Shown: in pieces, positions 24,401 to 34,468 of the stretch
Numbering within the stretch: the stretch's first letter is position 1
How the letters are laid out: every line of letters starts with the position of its first letter
Assembly (NCBI GenBank): GCA_963971425.1
Contig: OZ020520.1
Location: forward strand, 27,373,535 to 27,437,534
Source: Bryoerythrophyllum caledonicum
Taxonomy: Eukaryota; Streptophyta; Bryopsida; Pottiales; Pottiaceae
DNA length: 64,000 nt
Reading direction: 5' to 3'
Made by a program: the position numbers and the translations under genes
Notes under the pieces: model-generated
What the model saw: the letters and a program-made list of their open reading frames with translations, nothing else
Database searches by the model: none
What the model was told of the DNA's origin: nothing

Positions 24401-24527
24401 GGCATATACATGTGAAAGATTAACCACGGTTGTAGTGGGTGATTAGTGATTTTAATTATTTGAATGTATGGTGATATGTGCATTGGGGTAGGGATTTTGT
24501 TGATGTTGCCGGGGAATGTATATTTTT
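18406..24527 (-). pseudogene. LINE ORF2 main block: APE (rear part), RT, RNase H, CCHC, RLE-like (copy B)
   Basis: An uninterrupted 2,025-codon frame begins at an internal ATG (24483). Domains in order: rear of the APE endonuclease (CGDFNRDIALIG, DWSLIDGF, NSDHSP); RT fingers/palm ([44 protein letters not shown] at 22375-22386, YIYLGTN); a long linker; RNase H (YTDGSF near 19860, AELMAI, FTDCINAL, DGNEQADKLAK); CCHC finger CPIC-x9-H-x4-C; then a C-terminal PD-type domain (KPD at 18804-18812, IEF with Glu at 18724-18726, NKIDKYQPL). All expected catalytic residues for RT and RNase H are present. It is only disconnected from its N-terminus by a frameshift at a run of seven A (near 24527) and a TGA at 24773-24775. 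I call the whole ORF2 a pseudogene on those breaks, though this block itself looks functional. Confidence 0.92.
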
Positions 24528-25429
24528 TTGTGTATTAATGTAAGGAGGCCACCGCGGCCCGGTGTGTATGGTCTCCTTTGTTGTATGCATCTTGTAAGTG
24601 CATGTGTGTTGTTAAAGATGAGTTTATAGTTCTGAAATATATTTTGTATATATTTTGTAGATTTTGTGGCGGATAGTTTTGTTTCTTGTATAACTATAAG
24701 AGCCGGTGGTGTGTCTGTGTTTGCGACTAGAGTTTGTAAGCTAGGGAGGGCAGTGTTTAGTGAGGAGGCAGTTCATGTGATTATGTATGTATTTTCTTGG
24801 TTTGGTCTAATGTTTTGATTTTGAGGAGGGATGTAGGGAAGAGGTGGGGGTGGGTGGGTGTATTCTGGTATAGGGTCTAGGCATTTTAGTGATTCATTTA
24901 TGAGGTTGTTAGGGAGGTAAGAGAATTTTAGTTTTATTATATCATTTGAGGGTGGTATGACTTGACTATGTAAGAAGTCGTATAGTCTTTTATGTATTGA
25001 GTTTTCATGATTTATAATATTTTGGCTGTCTACTAGGAATTGAGTATAGGGGTGTGGAGTGTAAATGTGTCGTTCTGGTGGGTTTTGTAAGGTTAATAAG
25101 GTTTGTAGGAGTGAATTAGTCCATGTAATTGTGTTCCAATTTTGTGGATTTAGAAGTTGGTTACATTCATCTATGCTTGGATGAGTGGTGATTATTAGTG
25201 CATGTAAGATGTGGGGTGGTGGATGCGTATTTTTTTGTTGTATGTATTGGGCAATGTTTGGGTGGGAAGTGTTGTGTATGTGGTGTAATGTGTGTGTGTT
25301 TTTTAGAAATGGTGCGAAGGGTTTTGCAATGTGTTCATATTCTGGTTGGAGTTTTATGGTATTAGGTATAAAGTAGATTTTGGCATTTTTCTTATGTGAT
25401 GTAGGATGTCTTTTTAGTATATTGGGCAT

Positions 25430-25483
25430 GGGTCCCGGGTTGGTTTCAATGTCTCCTCCTAGAAGTAGTAGAAGTTTGTGGTA
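25430..25483 (-). other. 2A-like motif, canonical (copy B)
   Basis: Encodes YHKLLLLLGGDIETNPGP, identical in sequence to copy A. Expected to uncouple the ORF2 N-terminal extension from EN-RT during translation. Confidence 0.8.
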
Positions 25484-25939
25484 TATATGTTTAGTGGTGT
25501 ATTTTATAGGCTTTGTTGTGTTATTAATGGCTTGTTGGTTTGGGGGTAGGTGGATGTTTGTATTTTGTCTGTGAGTTGTGGGTTTATTTATTTTTATAGT
25601 AGGTGTAGTTGTTTTCGTCTTTAGTTTATTATTTGTCCATGTGTTTTTTGTGGTTGTTTTTGTTTTAGTAGTGTATGGATGTATGTATGATTGGTTGTAT
25701 TTTATCTTGGTTGTTTTTGTCCGTGTGTATATGTAACTGTTATGTTTAAGACTATTTGTATGTGGGTTTATGTTGGTTTTTAAAGTGGTTTTAAAGTCCT
25801 TTTTTTCATATGCGGTGTTATTATATACTTTGTGGTTTGTACAATTGTTTGTTTTGGTGTTTGTATTAGTATTTGGTATGAAATATGTTTTGGCATTCTT
25901 TTTGTGCGAAGTGGGGTGTCTTTTTAATATGTTCGGCAT

Positions 25940-25993
25940 GGGTCTTGGGTAAGTCTTCATGTCTCCTCCAATTAATATTAGAAGTTTGTAGTA
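25940..25993 (-). other. 2A-like motif, degenerate (copy B, upstream duplicate)
   Basis: Encodes YYKLLILIGGDMKTYPRP followed by the same MPNILKRHPTSHKKNAK context as the canonical motif 510 bp downstream, so the two are duplicates. NPGP has become YPRP; Gly-to-Arg at the skipping site should abolish activity. Confidence 0.8.
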
Positions 25994-26102
25994 GATGGGT
26001 TTTTTGTTTTGTTTTAGTATTTTTTGTTTTTGAATGTGACTTTGGTGGTTTTTTGATTGTATGTATTTGTTTTTGTGTGTGTGTATGTCTATGTATGTGT
26101 TA

Positions 26103-26142
26103 TGATTCCCGCCGACCTTCTTTGGAGACCGGCGTTCTTCTT
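26103..26142 (+). mobile_element. 40-bp micro-insertion: LINE 3' hairpin plus TTC tail
   Basis: TGTATGTGTTA occurs at 26092-26102 and 26143-26153 and brackets 40 bp absent at the same place in copies A and C. The insert is a GCCGACC...GGAGACCGGCG hairpin (26111-26134) followed by TTCTTCTT, the terminal sequence of this LINE family but in plus orientation, opposite to copy B. It looks like an extremely 5'-truncated retrotransposition event. It keeps the ORF2 frame open (40 + 11 = 51 bp). Confidence 0.85.
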
Positions 26143-26779
26143 TGTATGTGTTACGTTGATGGTGTGTTGTTGTCTTTGTGTGTGTATATGTATTTTTATT
26201 TGTTTTTATATTAGTATTTATTCGTATGTTCGTATTAGTATATGCCTCGGTTTTTGTCTCGGTGTTTGTATCAGTATCCTTGTTAGTATTCGTGTTATAA
26301 TTTGTACTAGTATACGGGCCAATATTGATATTAGTATTTGTATTAGTGTAAGTATCAGTATCAGTATTTGTATTAGTATACGTAACAGTATATGTATCTG
26401 TATACGTACCATTATATAGATATTTATACAGATACGTACTAGTATACGGAAAAAATATATTGATATTTATTTCAATCAGATTCGTATATATTCTTACTAT
26501 CATTAGAATTTCTATTTTTAGTAATTCTATTTTTGGCATCTTCGGCGCCCCCTCGGCCGGCGAGACAGAAATCTCCCCTTCTATTTTTAATATTCTACAT
26601 ATTCTCAACAAATTCCTACTCTTCAATCGCAAACTCTTCTCATCTTTATATATATAAATTTTAATATTACTATTAACTTTCCTTTTATCCCTGTAATTCA
26701 TATTCCACTTTGTATTTTTGGTTTGTACTATTTTATTATTACTACCTTTTCTATTTATTTTTACTCTAAATTTTTTTTT

Positions 26780-27517
26780 TCTCATTACAAGTTTGGTTAA
26801 TTTCCCATCTTTGATTTTTGAATTTCTTAGGATGCATATTCTATTTTTAGTACATCTGTTTATAGCTATGTTCTTCATATTTGTATTCTTATTATAATTA
26901 ATTCCCATTACTATTTTGGTGAATTTTCCATCCCTTATATTTGAATTTCTTATGATACATATTCTATTTTTAGTACTGCTGTTTATAGCTACGTTCTTCA
27001 TACTTGTATTCGTATTATAATTAATTCTCATTACTAATTTTGTTAATTTTCCATTCCCTATTTTGGATTTTCTTAGGAAGCATATTCTATTTTTAGTTAT
27101 ATTGTTTGTTGCTATATTCCTATTATTTGAATTCTTATGATAATTATTTCTCGTTACTATTTTGGTTAATTTTCCATCCCTTATTTTGTAATTTCTTAGG
27201 AAGCATATTCTATTTTTAGTACTATTGTTTGTTGCTATGTTCTTATTATATGTATTCTTCTGATAATTATTTCTCATTACTAATTTGGTTAATTTTGCAT
27301 CCCTCATTTTTGAATTTCTTAGGAAACATAATCTATTTTTAATGTTGTTTTTTGTTCCTACGTTCTTATTATTTGTATTCTTATGATAATTATTTCTCGT
27401 TACTATTTTGGTTAATTTTCCTTCCTTTATTTTTGGTTTTCTTAGGAAGCATATTCTATTTTTAGTACTGCTATTCGTTGCTATGTTCTTATTATTTGTA
27501 TTCTTATGATAATGGTT
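26780..27517 (-). repeat. six tandem 41-aa (123-bp) coding repeats (copy B)
   Basis: Each unit follows the pattern NNYHKNTNNKNIATNSSTKN, then R-I-C-F-L-R-N-S-K-I-R-D-G-K-L-T-K, ending VMR or VTR. Six units of exactly 123 bp fill 738 bp. Units differ by 20-40 percent at the protein level but keep frame, Cys, and basic residues. Copy C has four units (33077-33568) and copy E none. Confidence 0.9.
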
Positions 27518-27976
27518 TTTTACCTTTATTTTCTTCTTACATATCCTCTCCGATTTTCTTCTTTTCTTTTTAGTATTGCTTGCTCTATTTGAAATTTTTG
27601 AAAATTTAAAAATATCTATCTTTTTCCTATTTAATTTATTATATCTCTTTCTACTCTCCTTGCTTTTCCTATCTTTAGCCATTTTCATATTCCTTGCCTT
27701 TTGATGATATGTAGTTATAAATGTGTGGGTTGTCTTTGTATATGTGTGTGTATGTGTAGTTTTATTTGGTTTTGTATGTCCCTTAGAATTTGTTTTGGTA
27801 TTTGTATCTATATTCGTATCAATATTTATGACAATACTTTTATTAGTATTTGAACCATTATTCGTATTAGTGTTTGTATTGGTTTTTTTATTTGTACTAG
27901 TATAGGTATTAGTATTCATTTCAATGTACGTATCAGTATACATACCAATATATGTACAAGTATCAGTATACGCGCC

Positions 27977-28570
27977 CTAATGCATATCAGTATACGTACG
28001 CGTATACATATCAGTATACGTATCCATATATATATTTGTATACGTATCAATATAGGTGCCAGTATATATGCCATTGTACGTATCAGTATATGTATTAGTT
28101 TTTATGTTAGTATTTGAACCAGTAGGTGTATTAGTATATGTGGCAGCGTATGTACCAGTATTTGTACCAGTATTTGTGTTATATATCATATGGTGTGGTA
28201 ATAATTCAAGTTTTGTGAGTAATTTACGATGTATTCTTTTGGTATAGGTGATTATTTTGTGTAGAATACAATTTTTTTTGGTATAGTATTGAGTATGGTC
28301 TTTGAGGTATTTCGTATAGCATTTGTATTGAGAATAGCATTGAATACAGTATTTTGTATAGTCCCATATGGAGTATGGTCTATATATTCTAGTAAGGTGT
28401 ATGTATTGTGTATGATTTTTTATCCGGTGTACTAGTTTTGTATTTGTATTTATATACTTGTATACTATTATGTAATTGACTATATTTCTATATGAACACT
28501 CTACTCCGTGTTGTATTTTGTAGTAAACTAAGGAATGTATATGTTTTGCTATGTGGTCTTTGAAGCTCAC
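27977..28570 (-). pseudogene. LINE ORF2 leader, 5'-most part (copy B)
   Basis: 197-codon open stretch overlapping the ORF1 stop by 4 nt in the -1 frame, as in copy C. The start encodes SFKDHI and SLVYY, matching TFKDHI and PLVYY of copy C; later it turns into Thr-Tyr-Thr-Asp repeats. It ends in a stop just before the next open block (27943), which I read as one damaged leader rather than a separate gene. Confidence 0.6.
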
Positions 28571-30186
28571 ATGTTTGGCCGGTTCTCTTCAATTCTTGCA
28601 TTGTTGACTCTTCCCGTGAATGCTCTCATATTTTGGAGGGTGGCTAGCATTGATTCTTGGATGCACTCCATTTGTGTCTTCAATTCGTCATGTAATTTGT
28701 CGGTGTACTCCTTGTTTTCTTGCCTTAGTTTCTTGTTGTTCTCCTCCAATAACTCCACAATGTCCTTCTTGGTGATGGCTTCATTCTTCTCTTGCATGTT
28801 GAACGTGGTAATGGTATTGACGATTGCGGTGTTGATGTCTTCAAACCCAAACTCCTTGATTTGTTCGGCGGTAGGAGGCTCCTCCCCCTCTAAGCTTCTT
28901 CTATGCGGTGCAAAGTCCACATAGTTTCCCCCTAGTTCGTGAGTCTTCTTCACAAAAGTCCTATACACTATGGGGTTAGCACAAAGGACGTTGGCACTAC
29001 CGTTGTGGTGGGTGCCATTGTCCCGGTGGAACCATATAGAGCGCACATTAGTACCTCCCATGATTTTGTATATTTCATGGGTAGTGTTTGCAAGGTCCAA
29101 GCGGATAGGGAGGGGAGATAAGGTGAGGGTTAGAGCATCCTTTCTAGACTTGGTTTCGAAAATACCTTTTGGTCCTTTGGTGTCAAGGACTTGTCTTGCT
29201 TGCAAAATTTCACTTTGCATGGTGATGTGATGTGCTAGTATCTTCTTCACTTGTTGAGGGGTAGTGGCAATGATGAAGGCGTGTGAGTCTTCTCTTATTT
29301 TTTGGACGCCCAAAATCTCAAACTTGTGGCCCCGGTGAAAGCTATTGCCAAGTATCTCCTTAAAGAGTACTTGAGCGGAAACCCCTATCAAAGTGTCACA
29401 CTTGATCTTCACGGAGAGGTTAGATCCTTTGGCAATGCCATGATAGGACTTGCACACTTTCCCAACTACACACTCATCGTCAATAGTTAGAATAAAGGGC
29501 CTAAGGCCCTTGAGTAGCATTAGTCCATCAATCTCCGGTTTGAGGAGATGCAATTTAATGTTCCCGGCCCACACTCCTTTAGTTTTCCCATTTTTAATGC
29601 TTAGGCATTGGATGGCAATTGGATCAATAAGGTCCTTTCCTAAAGCAATGTTCATTTTTTTTAGTCTTTCTTCCACCATTTTTTTTACTACATCATGCAT
29701 GAGTGGATTTTTAGGTGTTTCAAAGAAGATGGCAATATGAAAGTCAAGGGAGAGGCCAGAATTCTCACAAGTTTTGATGTCACATGGCACTTGGGTGATG
29801 TTGAAATGTTGGCTCATCCCATCGCTTGTTGCCATGGGGTAAAGCATTTGTGGGATTCGGGGGAAGGCCACCCTTGCGTTGCATACTTCCGTAGCCTCAT
29901 CCGCCTTCATTCCCCTTGTGACCATGTCCTCTATGGATTCACCGCTATACAATTCTTCGGCACCATCTTCCAACGCCAAGGTCTCCATGTCTTGGAAACC
30001 TAGCCAAAATTTAAACTTTGAAAATTCTGGGTCTTGGAGGGGCTTACCTTTTTCTGAAGTCGAAACTTTACTCTTCTTGTGGCTGCTAGATACTGTTGTG
30101 CCCTTCTGTAGTGCTCTGATGGGGCTTTCTTCCAAGCCCTCCATGTCGTCGTTGCTGTATTCAGACCTCCTGGAATTCCCTGCCAT
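28567..30186 (-). CDS. LINE ORF1 protein, RRM-like and coiled coil (copy B)
   Basis: Intact 539-codon ORF starting MAGNSRRSEYSND. Same order as copy C: Ser/Lys leader, FKFWLGFQ, acidic region, first RRM-like segment (IAIQCLSIKNG, WAGNIKLHLL, DECVVGKVC), second RRM-like segment (LTLTLSPLPI, SIWFHRDNG, HNGSANVLC, YVDFAPHRRSLEG), C-terminal coiled coil (IVELLEENNKKLRQEN), ending PNM then TGA. About 80 percent identical to copy C by eye, with no stops or frameshifts in either, whereas their ORF2s are broken. Probably the RNA-binding partner of ORF2 in the retrotransposition particle. Confidence 0.87.
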   Translation of the reverse strand: MAGNSRRSEYSNDDMEGLEESPIRALQKGTTVSSSHKKSKVSTSEKGKPLQDPEFSKFKFWLGFQDMETLALEDGAEELYSGESIEDMVTRGMKADEATEVCNARVAFPRIPQMLYPMATSDGMSQHFNITQVPCDIKTCENSGLSLDFHIAIFFETPKNPLMHDVVKKMVEERLKKMNIALGKDLIDPIAIQCLSIKNGKTKGVWAGNIKLHLLKPEIDGLMLLKGLRPFILTIDDECVVGKVCKSYHGIAKGSNLSVKIKCDTLIGVSAQVLFKEILGNSFHRGHKFEILGVQKIREDSHAFIIATTPQQVKKILAHHITMQSEILQARQVLDTKGPKGIFETKSRKDALTLTLSPLPIRLDLANTTHEIYKIMGGTNVRSIWFHRDNGTHHNGSANVLCANPIVYRTFVKKTHELGGNYVDFAPHRRSLEGEEPPTAEQIKEFGFEDINTAIVNTITTFNMQEKNEAITKKDIVELLEENNKKLRQENKEYTDKLHDELKTQMECIQESMLATLQNMRAFTGRVNNARIEENRPNM

Positions 30187-32596
30187 GCCTCTAGGACAAG
30201 TTGGGAGGTCGCTCGGGCTTATTGGGAGGTCGTAGTGAAAAGTAGGGAGGTCGTGAAAGGTAGGGAGGTTGTTGGGGAGGTGTTGATAGGTCGCAAGTGT
30301 GTTTTGGTGGGTCGCAGTGTGGGTTTTAGTGGCCGTTAGGAGGGTCGAGGGTACTGGGAGGGGGGTCGCAGTTGGTTGTCTACGGGGAGGAGTGTGGTAA
30401 GAGAGAGTTGTTGGTGTTGGGTTATCTAGCTTGTTTTCTGTGGGGAGAAGGTGGGGGAGGGTTCTGTGGTGGGAGGGACTGGGTTTGTAGTGTGCGGGGA
30501 GAGAGAGGGGGGAGGTTATGGATAGGAGAGGTTTTGCTACGTTCCCTGTCTGTGTGTATTCTGGATCAGAGGGGAGGGGGGAGACTATACTTCTGCAGAA
30601 GTGGGCTCGGGAGAGGTTTTCAGGTATGGGGGGTCTGCTTGGGTTTGGGTGTAGGGGGATTTATCTGGGTTCGGGATCTGGGGAGAGGAGGTGGAGTGTT
30701 TGGCTACGGGGGTGGGCGGGGAAGGATCTGCTATGGAAGGGGAAGATGGGGAAGAGCGAGGGAGATTGTGCGGTGGGAGGGTTGGGGGGGGCCGAGGTGG
30801 GCAGGAGGGTGGAGAAGGGAGTTGATGCGAGGGAAATACGGAGGGAAATTGAGGTGGGGGACGGAGGGAAGCTGAGGTAGAGAGGATGGGGTGTGTGGAT
30901 GGGCTGTGGGTGAGGAGTGAGAGAGAGGGCGATAGAAATCAAATGAGGGCGAGTGTAGGAGAGAACCTGCAGGGTCTCGCTCACGTCCTCGCGCGTCGCC
31001 TTCTATTTGTTGCTGGTCTTCGTGGCTTTTCCTTCATACCTTGTGTTCGCTGTTGTGTCCGCCTTTTGATGGTCTTCTCTTGTATTTGTGCTGCCTTGTC
31101 TTGTGTTGTTCTGGTTCGTTTCTTTTGTTTTGGGCTGGCTGTGAAGTTTGTTGATTCTCTCCACTGTCCTTGCAGGTTGGCTGCGGCGTTTCTGTTCCTA
31201 CCTTTTTTGAGTCGAATCTCCTCGGATCTGGCTGCAGCTTTGGATCCAAACAAAGTTCTTTCGATGTACAAGTATATACTGCTTCTTTTTGTCTATTAGC
31301 TGTGTTCGTTTTTTATTTTGTTTTTCTAGGGTTTTGTTAGGGTTTTTTTGTTTCGTGCGAAAGTGGCAGCTACGTTTTGTGTTTATGTTTTTATGGGCTA
31401 CTGCTATTGATTTTACTAGTAATTCTGTTCTGTTATACACCTGATTATGGTACGTTTTATGTTTTTTATACTGAATATGCGAGCTGTAATAATTAAAGGG
31501 GTTAGAAAACTTACCTGGATTTTCTGTCGTGGAGTGTTGATGGTGATTGTTGTTTCGGTTGGGCCTGCTAGGCTGTTGTAGTTGAATTCGGTTGCCTCTG
31601 CAGCTGGGTCTTTCGATCCTAGAGTTGAATTTGTTTGTGGTTCTACAGCAGCTTGGCCTAACGTGTCTCGTTTCTATGCAGATTTTTGTCCTGTTCGCAG
31701 TCTTCAGCGGTTGCACTCCAGCCTGGGACTTCCAGCTTGGCGCTTTCGGATTTCTGCTGTATCGTATCAGTTCGGCGTTGGATCCTGTGTCACTTCTGCA
31801 CAATATATTTGTATCCAGTTGGTCTGGTTCGCTGGTTAGCAATCTAGGAGGAGTATCTGTACTGATGTATGCTAGGGTAATATTAAGATTGTACGTCTCC
31901 TGCTCTACGGATTCGTTTGTGTCCAAGCGGTATTTTGTTACTTGCGAATTGTCATTGCGGTTATCAGAAAGTTCTATGTCTGTGAGAGTGTTGTGTCTAT
32001 CATTGCTAGGTGTGTGTACTAGGGGGCATTCTATTGGTACTACTGTGAGTTTAAGGTGTACTAGAAAAAAACAAGCAAAATACACTAAATCTAGGATAAG
32101 CAACAATGAAAGTAAGGTGTATGGGTAAGAAATAGCCTGGTATAGTGCGCAGTAGCTCTTGAGCTCGGATTTGCTAGTCCGTCCTCCAATGTTGTATGTT
32201 GTGGCGCTGGTTCGGAGGGTGTGGGACTTGTGGGCGGCTTGCAGATCTGGGAACTCTCTCAGATTGCGGTAGTCAAGTATGTTGGTACTTTGAAGAGTAG
32301 ATCTGTATCCAACACGAGTCCCAAGCTTTCAGATCTAAAACTCTCCACAGATCCTCCTTCAAATCACCTCGATTTCCTCACTAAAACCTCAGATCTGGAG
32401 CTTGTGAGCCCTTCCAACACTGCCTGCTTCCCAGGCCTAACCCTAGAACCAAATCAGATGCAAAATAGGGGCTCCCAACAAGGTCCAGCACTCCTTGTAT
32501 CCTATAATGTTTGATTTGAGGCTAAGTCCCACACTCCCCCTCACCAGAGATTACGGAGCTCACTCAGCCATCCCCTCTATTTGTGGCTTCACATGC
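30187..32596 (-). promoter_or_regulatory. 5'UTR / internal promoter region of LINE copy B
   Basis: 2.4-kb leader. On the plus strand it shows several GGGAGGTCG motifs at 30200-30300 (GCGACCTCCC-type in sense, also frequent in the copy E leader) and a G-rich, sense C-rich tract to about 30950. ORFs on either strand here (for example 31198-32106 minus, 30372-30875 plus) are not conserved in other copies and are not annotated as genes. Confidence 0.55.
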
Positions 32597-32608
32597 TATC
32601 AACCACCG
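32597..32608. repeat. right target-site duplication of LINE copy B
   Basis: TATCAACCACCG, second copy, identical to 18146-18157. Confidence 0.95.
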
Positions 32609-33076
32609 CAAAAACCAATACACAAAATAGAAAAAATGATAATAATAATATACTACTTCTCACACAAACTAAGTAAAAATTCCAAAAAGAAAAGTATCAA
32701 AACCAAAATAAAAAATAAAAGGAATAAGAAAAAAGATGGGATTAAAATAAATAATAGAAGGAAGAAGAAAATAAGTATCATCACTACATATAACAAAATA
32801 GGAAACAATATAAATGAAAACAATCATAATTTTTTTGTAATAAAGATACATAAGAGTAGAAGGGATTCTAAACCCAAAAATCATCAAAAGGCAAGGAATA
32901 CTAAAATGGCTAAAAATAGAAAAATGAAGGAGAGTAAAAAGAGATATAATAAATTAAATAGGAAGAAGATAGATATTTATAAAATTTCAAAAGTTTAAAT
33001 TAGAGCAAGTAATATTAAAAATAAAATAACAAAAATGAAGAGGATATGTAAGAAGAAAATAAAGGGTAAAGTAGAA

Positions 33077-33568
33077 AACCATTATCATAAGAAAAGAAAT
33101 AATAAGAACATAACAATAAACAGTAGTACTAAAAACAAAATATGCTCCCTAAGAAATTCAAAAATAAGGGATGGAAAAGTCACCAAATTAGTAATGGGAA
33201 TTATTTATAATAAGAATACAAATATGAAAAACATAGCTATAAACAGCCGTACTAAAAATAGAAAATGCTTCCTAAGAAATCCAGAAATAAGGGATGGAAA
33301 ATGCACCAAATTAGTAATGGGAATAAAAAATAATAAGAATACAAATAGGAAGACTATAGCTATAAACAGAAGTACTAAAAATAGAAAACGCTTGTTAAGA
33401 AATTCAAAAATAAGGAATGGAAAATGCACCAAATTAGTAATGGGAATAAAAAATAATAAGAATACAAATAGGAAGACTATAGCTATAAACAGCAGTACTA
33501 AAAATAGATTATGCTTCCTAAGAAATTCAAAAATAACGGATGGAAAATTAACCAAACTTGTAATGAGA
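33077..33568 (+). repeat. four tandem 41-aa (123-bp) coding repeats (copy C)
   Basis: Four units of exactly 123 bp. The last two units are nearly identical to each other (KNNKNTNRKTIAIN start), suggesting recent unit duplication. Confidence 0.88.
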
Positions 33569-34414
33569 AACAAAAATGTTTGAGTAAAAATAAAAAGAGA
33601 AGATAGTAATAATAAAAGAGTACAGACAAAAATAGAAATTGGAATATAAACTACAGGGATAAATGGAAAAATAATAGTAATATTAAAAAATTTATATATA
33701 AAGTTGGGGAGAGATTGCGATTAAATAGTAGAAATTTGTTGAGAGTATGTAGAATTTTAAAATAGGAGGTGGGATTCATGTCTCGCCGGCCGGAGGGGCG
33801 CCGGGGGCGCCAAAAATAGATTTACTAAAAATAGAAATTCTAATAAAAGTAAGAATATATACGAATCTGATTGAAATAAATATCAATCTGTTTTTAGAAA
33901 TCATAGTTTTAGACAAAATATGTTTAAGAAAGAAATCTTTTAGAAAACTCATTTTTTCAATATACGGGTACATAAGTGATACGTATACTGATACTTATAC
34001 TAATACATACACCGATAGTATACTTATACATATATTGATACAAATACAGGTATGTATTTTGATACACATACTGATATGTATATAAATACAAATACTTATA
34101 CTTGTACAAATGCAAATACCAATACAAATAGTGGTACGTGTACTCATACGAATACTAACACAAATACTAACAAAGATACTGATACAAATACCAAGACAAA
34201 AACCGTGACATATACTAATAAAAACATACAAAAGAATACTAATATAATACCACATAAAACTACATACACACACACAAAGACAACCACACACCATCAACGA
34301 AACACATACATATACATACACACATACAAAGACAAACACACACAATCAAAAAAACACAAATACCAAAGCCACATTCAAAAACAAAAAATTCTAAAACAAA
34401 ACAAAAAACCCATC

Positions 34415-34468
34415 TACTACAAACTACTAATATTAATTGGAGGAAACATGGAGACTAACCCAAGACCC
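34415..34468 (+). other. 2A-like motif, degenerate (copy C, upstream duplicate)
   Basis: Encodes YYKLLILIGGNMETNPRP. Both the leading Asp (now Asn) and the Gly of NPGP (now Arg) are lost; predicted inactive. Confidence 0.8.

Larger units (their letters stand above)
24773..27943 (-). pseudogene. LINE ORF2 N-terminal extension with 41-aa repeats and two 2A-like motifs (copy B)
   Basis: A 1,056-codon open stretch. Order: Thr/Asn dipeptide repeats; a Lys/Arg-rich segment (KKKRRKSERICKKKIKVKN); six 41-aa repeats (27517-26780); a Lys-rich stretch; a GC-rich spot encoding SPAEGAPKMP; more Thr-X repeats carrying the 40-bp insertion (26142-26103); degenerate 2A (25940-25993); a 160-residue Thr/Lys/Asn-rich spacer; canonical 2A (25430-25483); and a His/Pro/Asn-rich conserved region leading to the endonuclease. 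It ends in TGA where copies A and C have Trp (ITW). Very basic and low-complexity, so an RNA-binding or nucleolar role is possible but unproved. Confidence 0.8.
18158..32596 (-). mobile_element. LINE copy B, full-length 14.4-kb element
   Basis: Minus-strand insertion of 14,439 bp flanked by a perfect 12-bp TSD, inserted into copy C. Its 5' end (32596) carries the same GATGGCTGAGTGAGCTCC block as copy C, and its 3' end (18158) has the family hairpin and three TTC units. Order 5' to 3': leader (32596-30187), ORF1 (30186-28567), ORF2 (28570-18406), 3'UTR. This is very long for a non-LTR retrotransposon, which are usually about 4-8 kb. It has the fewest breaks in ORF2 of any copy here and is the youngest of the three nested elements. 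Confidence 0.93.

Noticed and set aside
30372-30875. 167-codon Gly/Arg-rich ORF on the plus strand
   Set aside because: Antisense to the C-rich 5'UTR of LINE copy B; no conserved counterpart in copies C or E.
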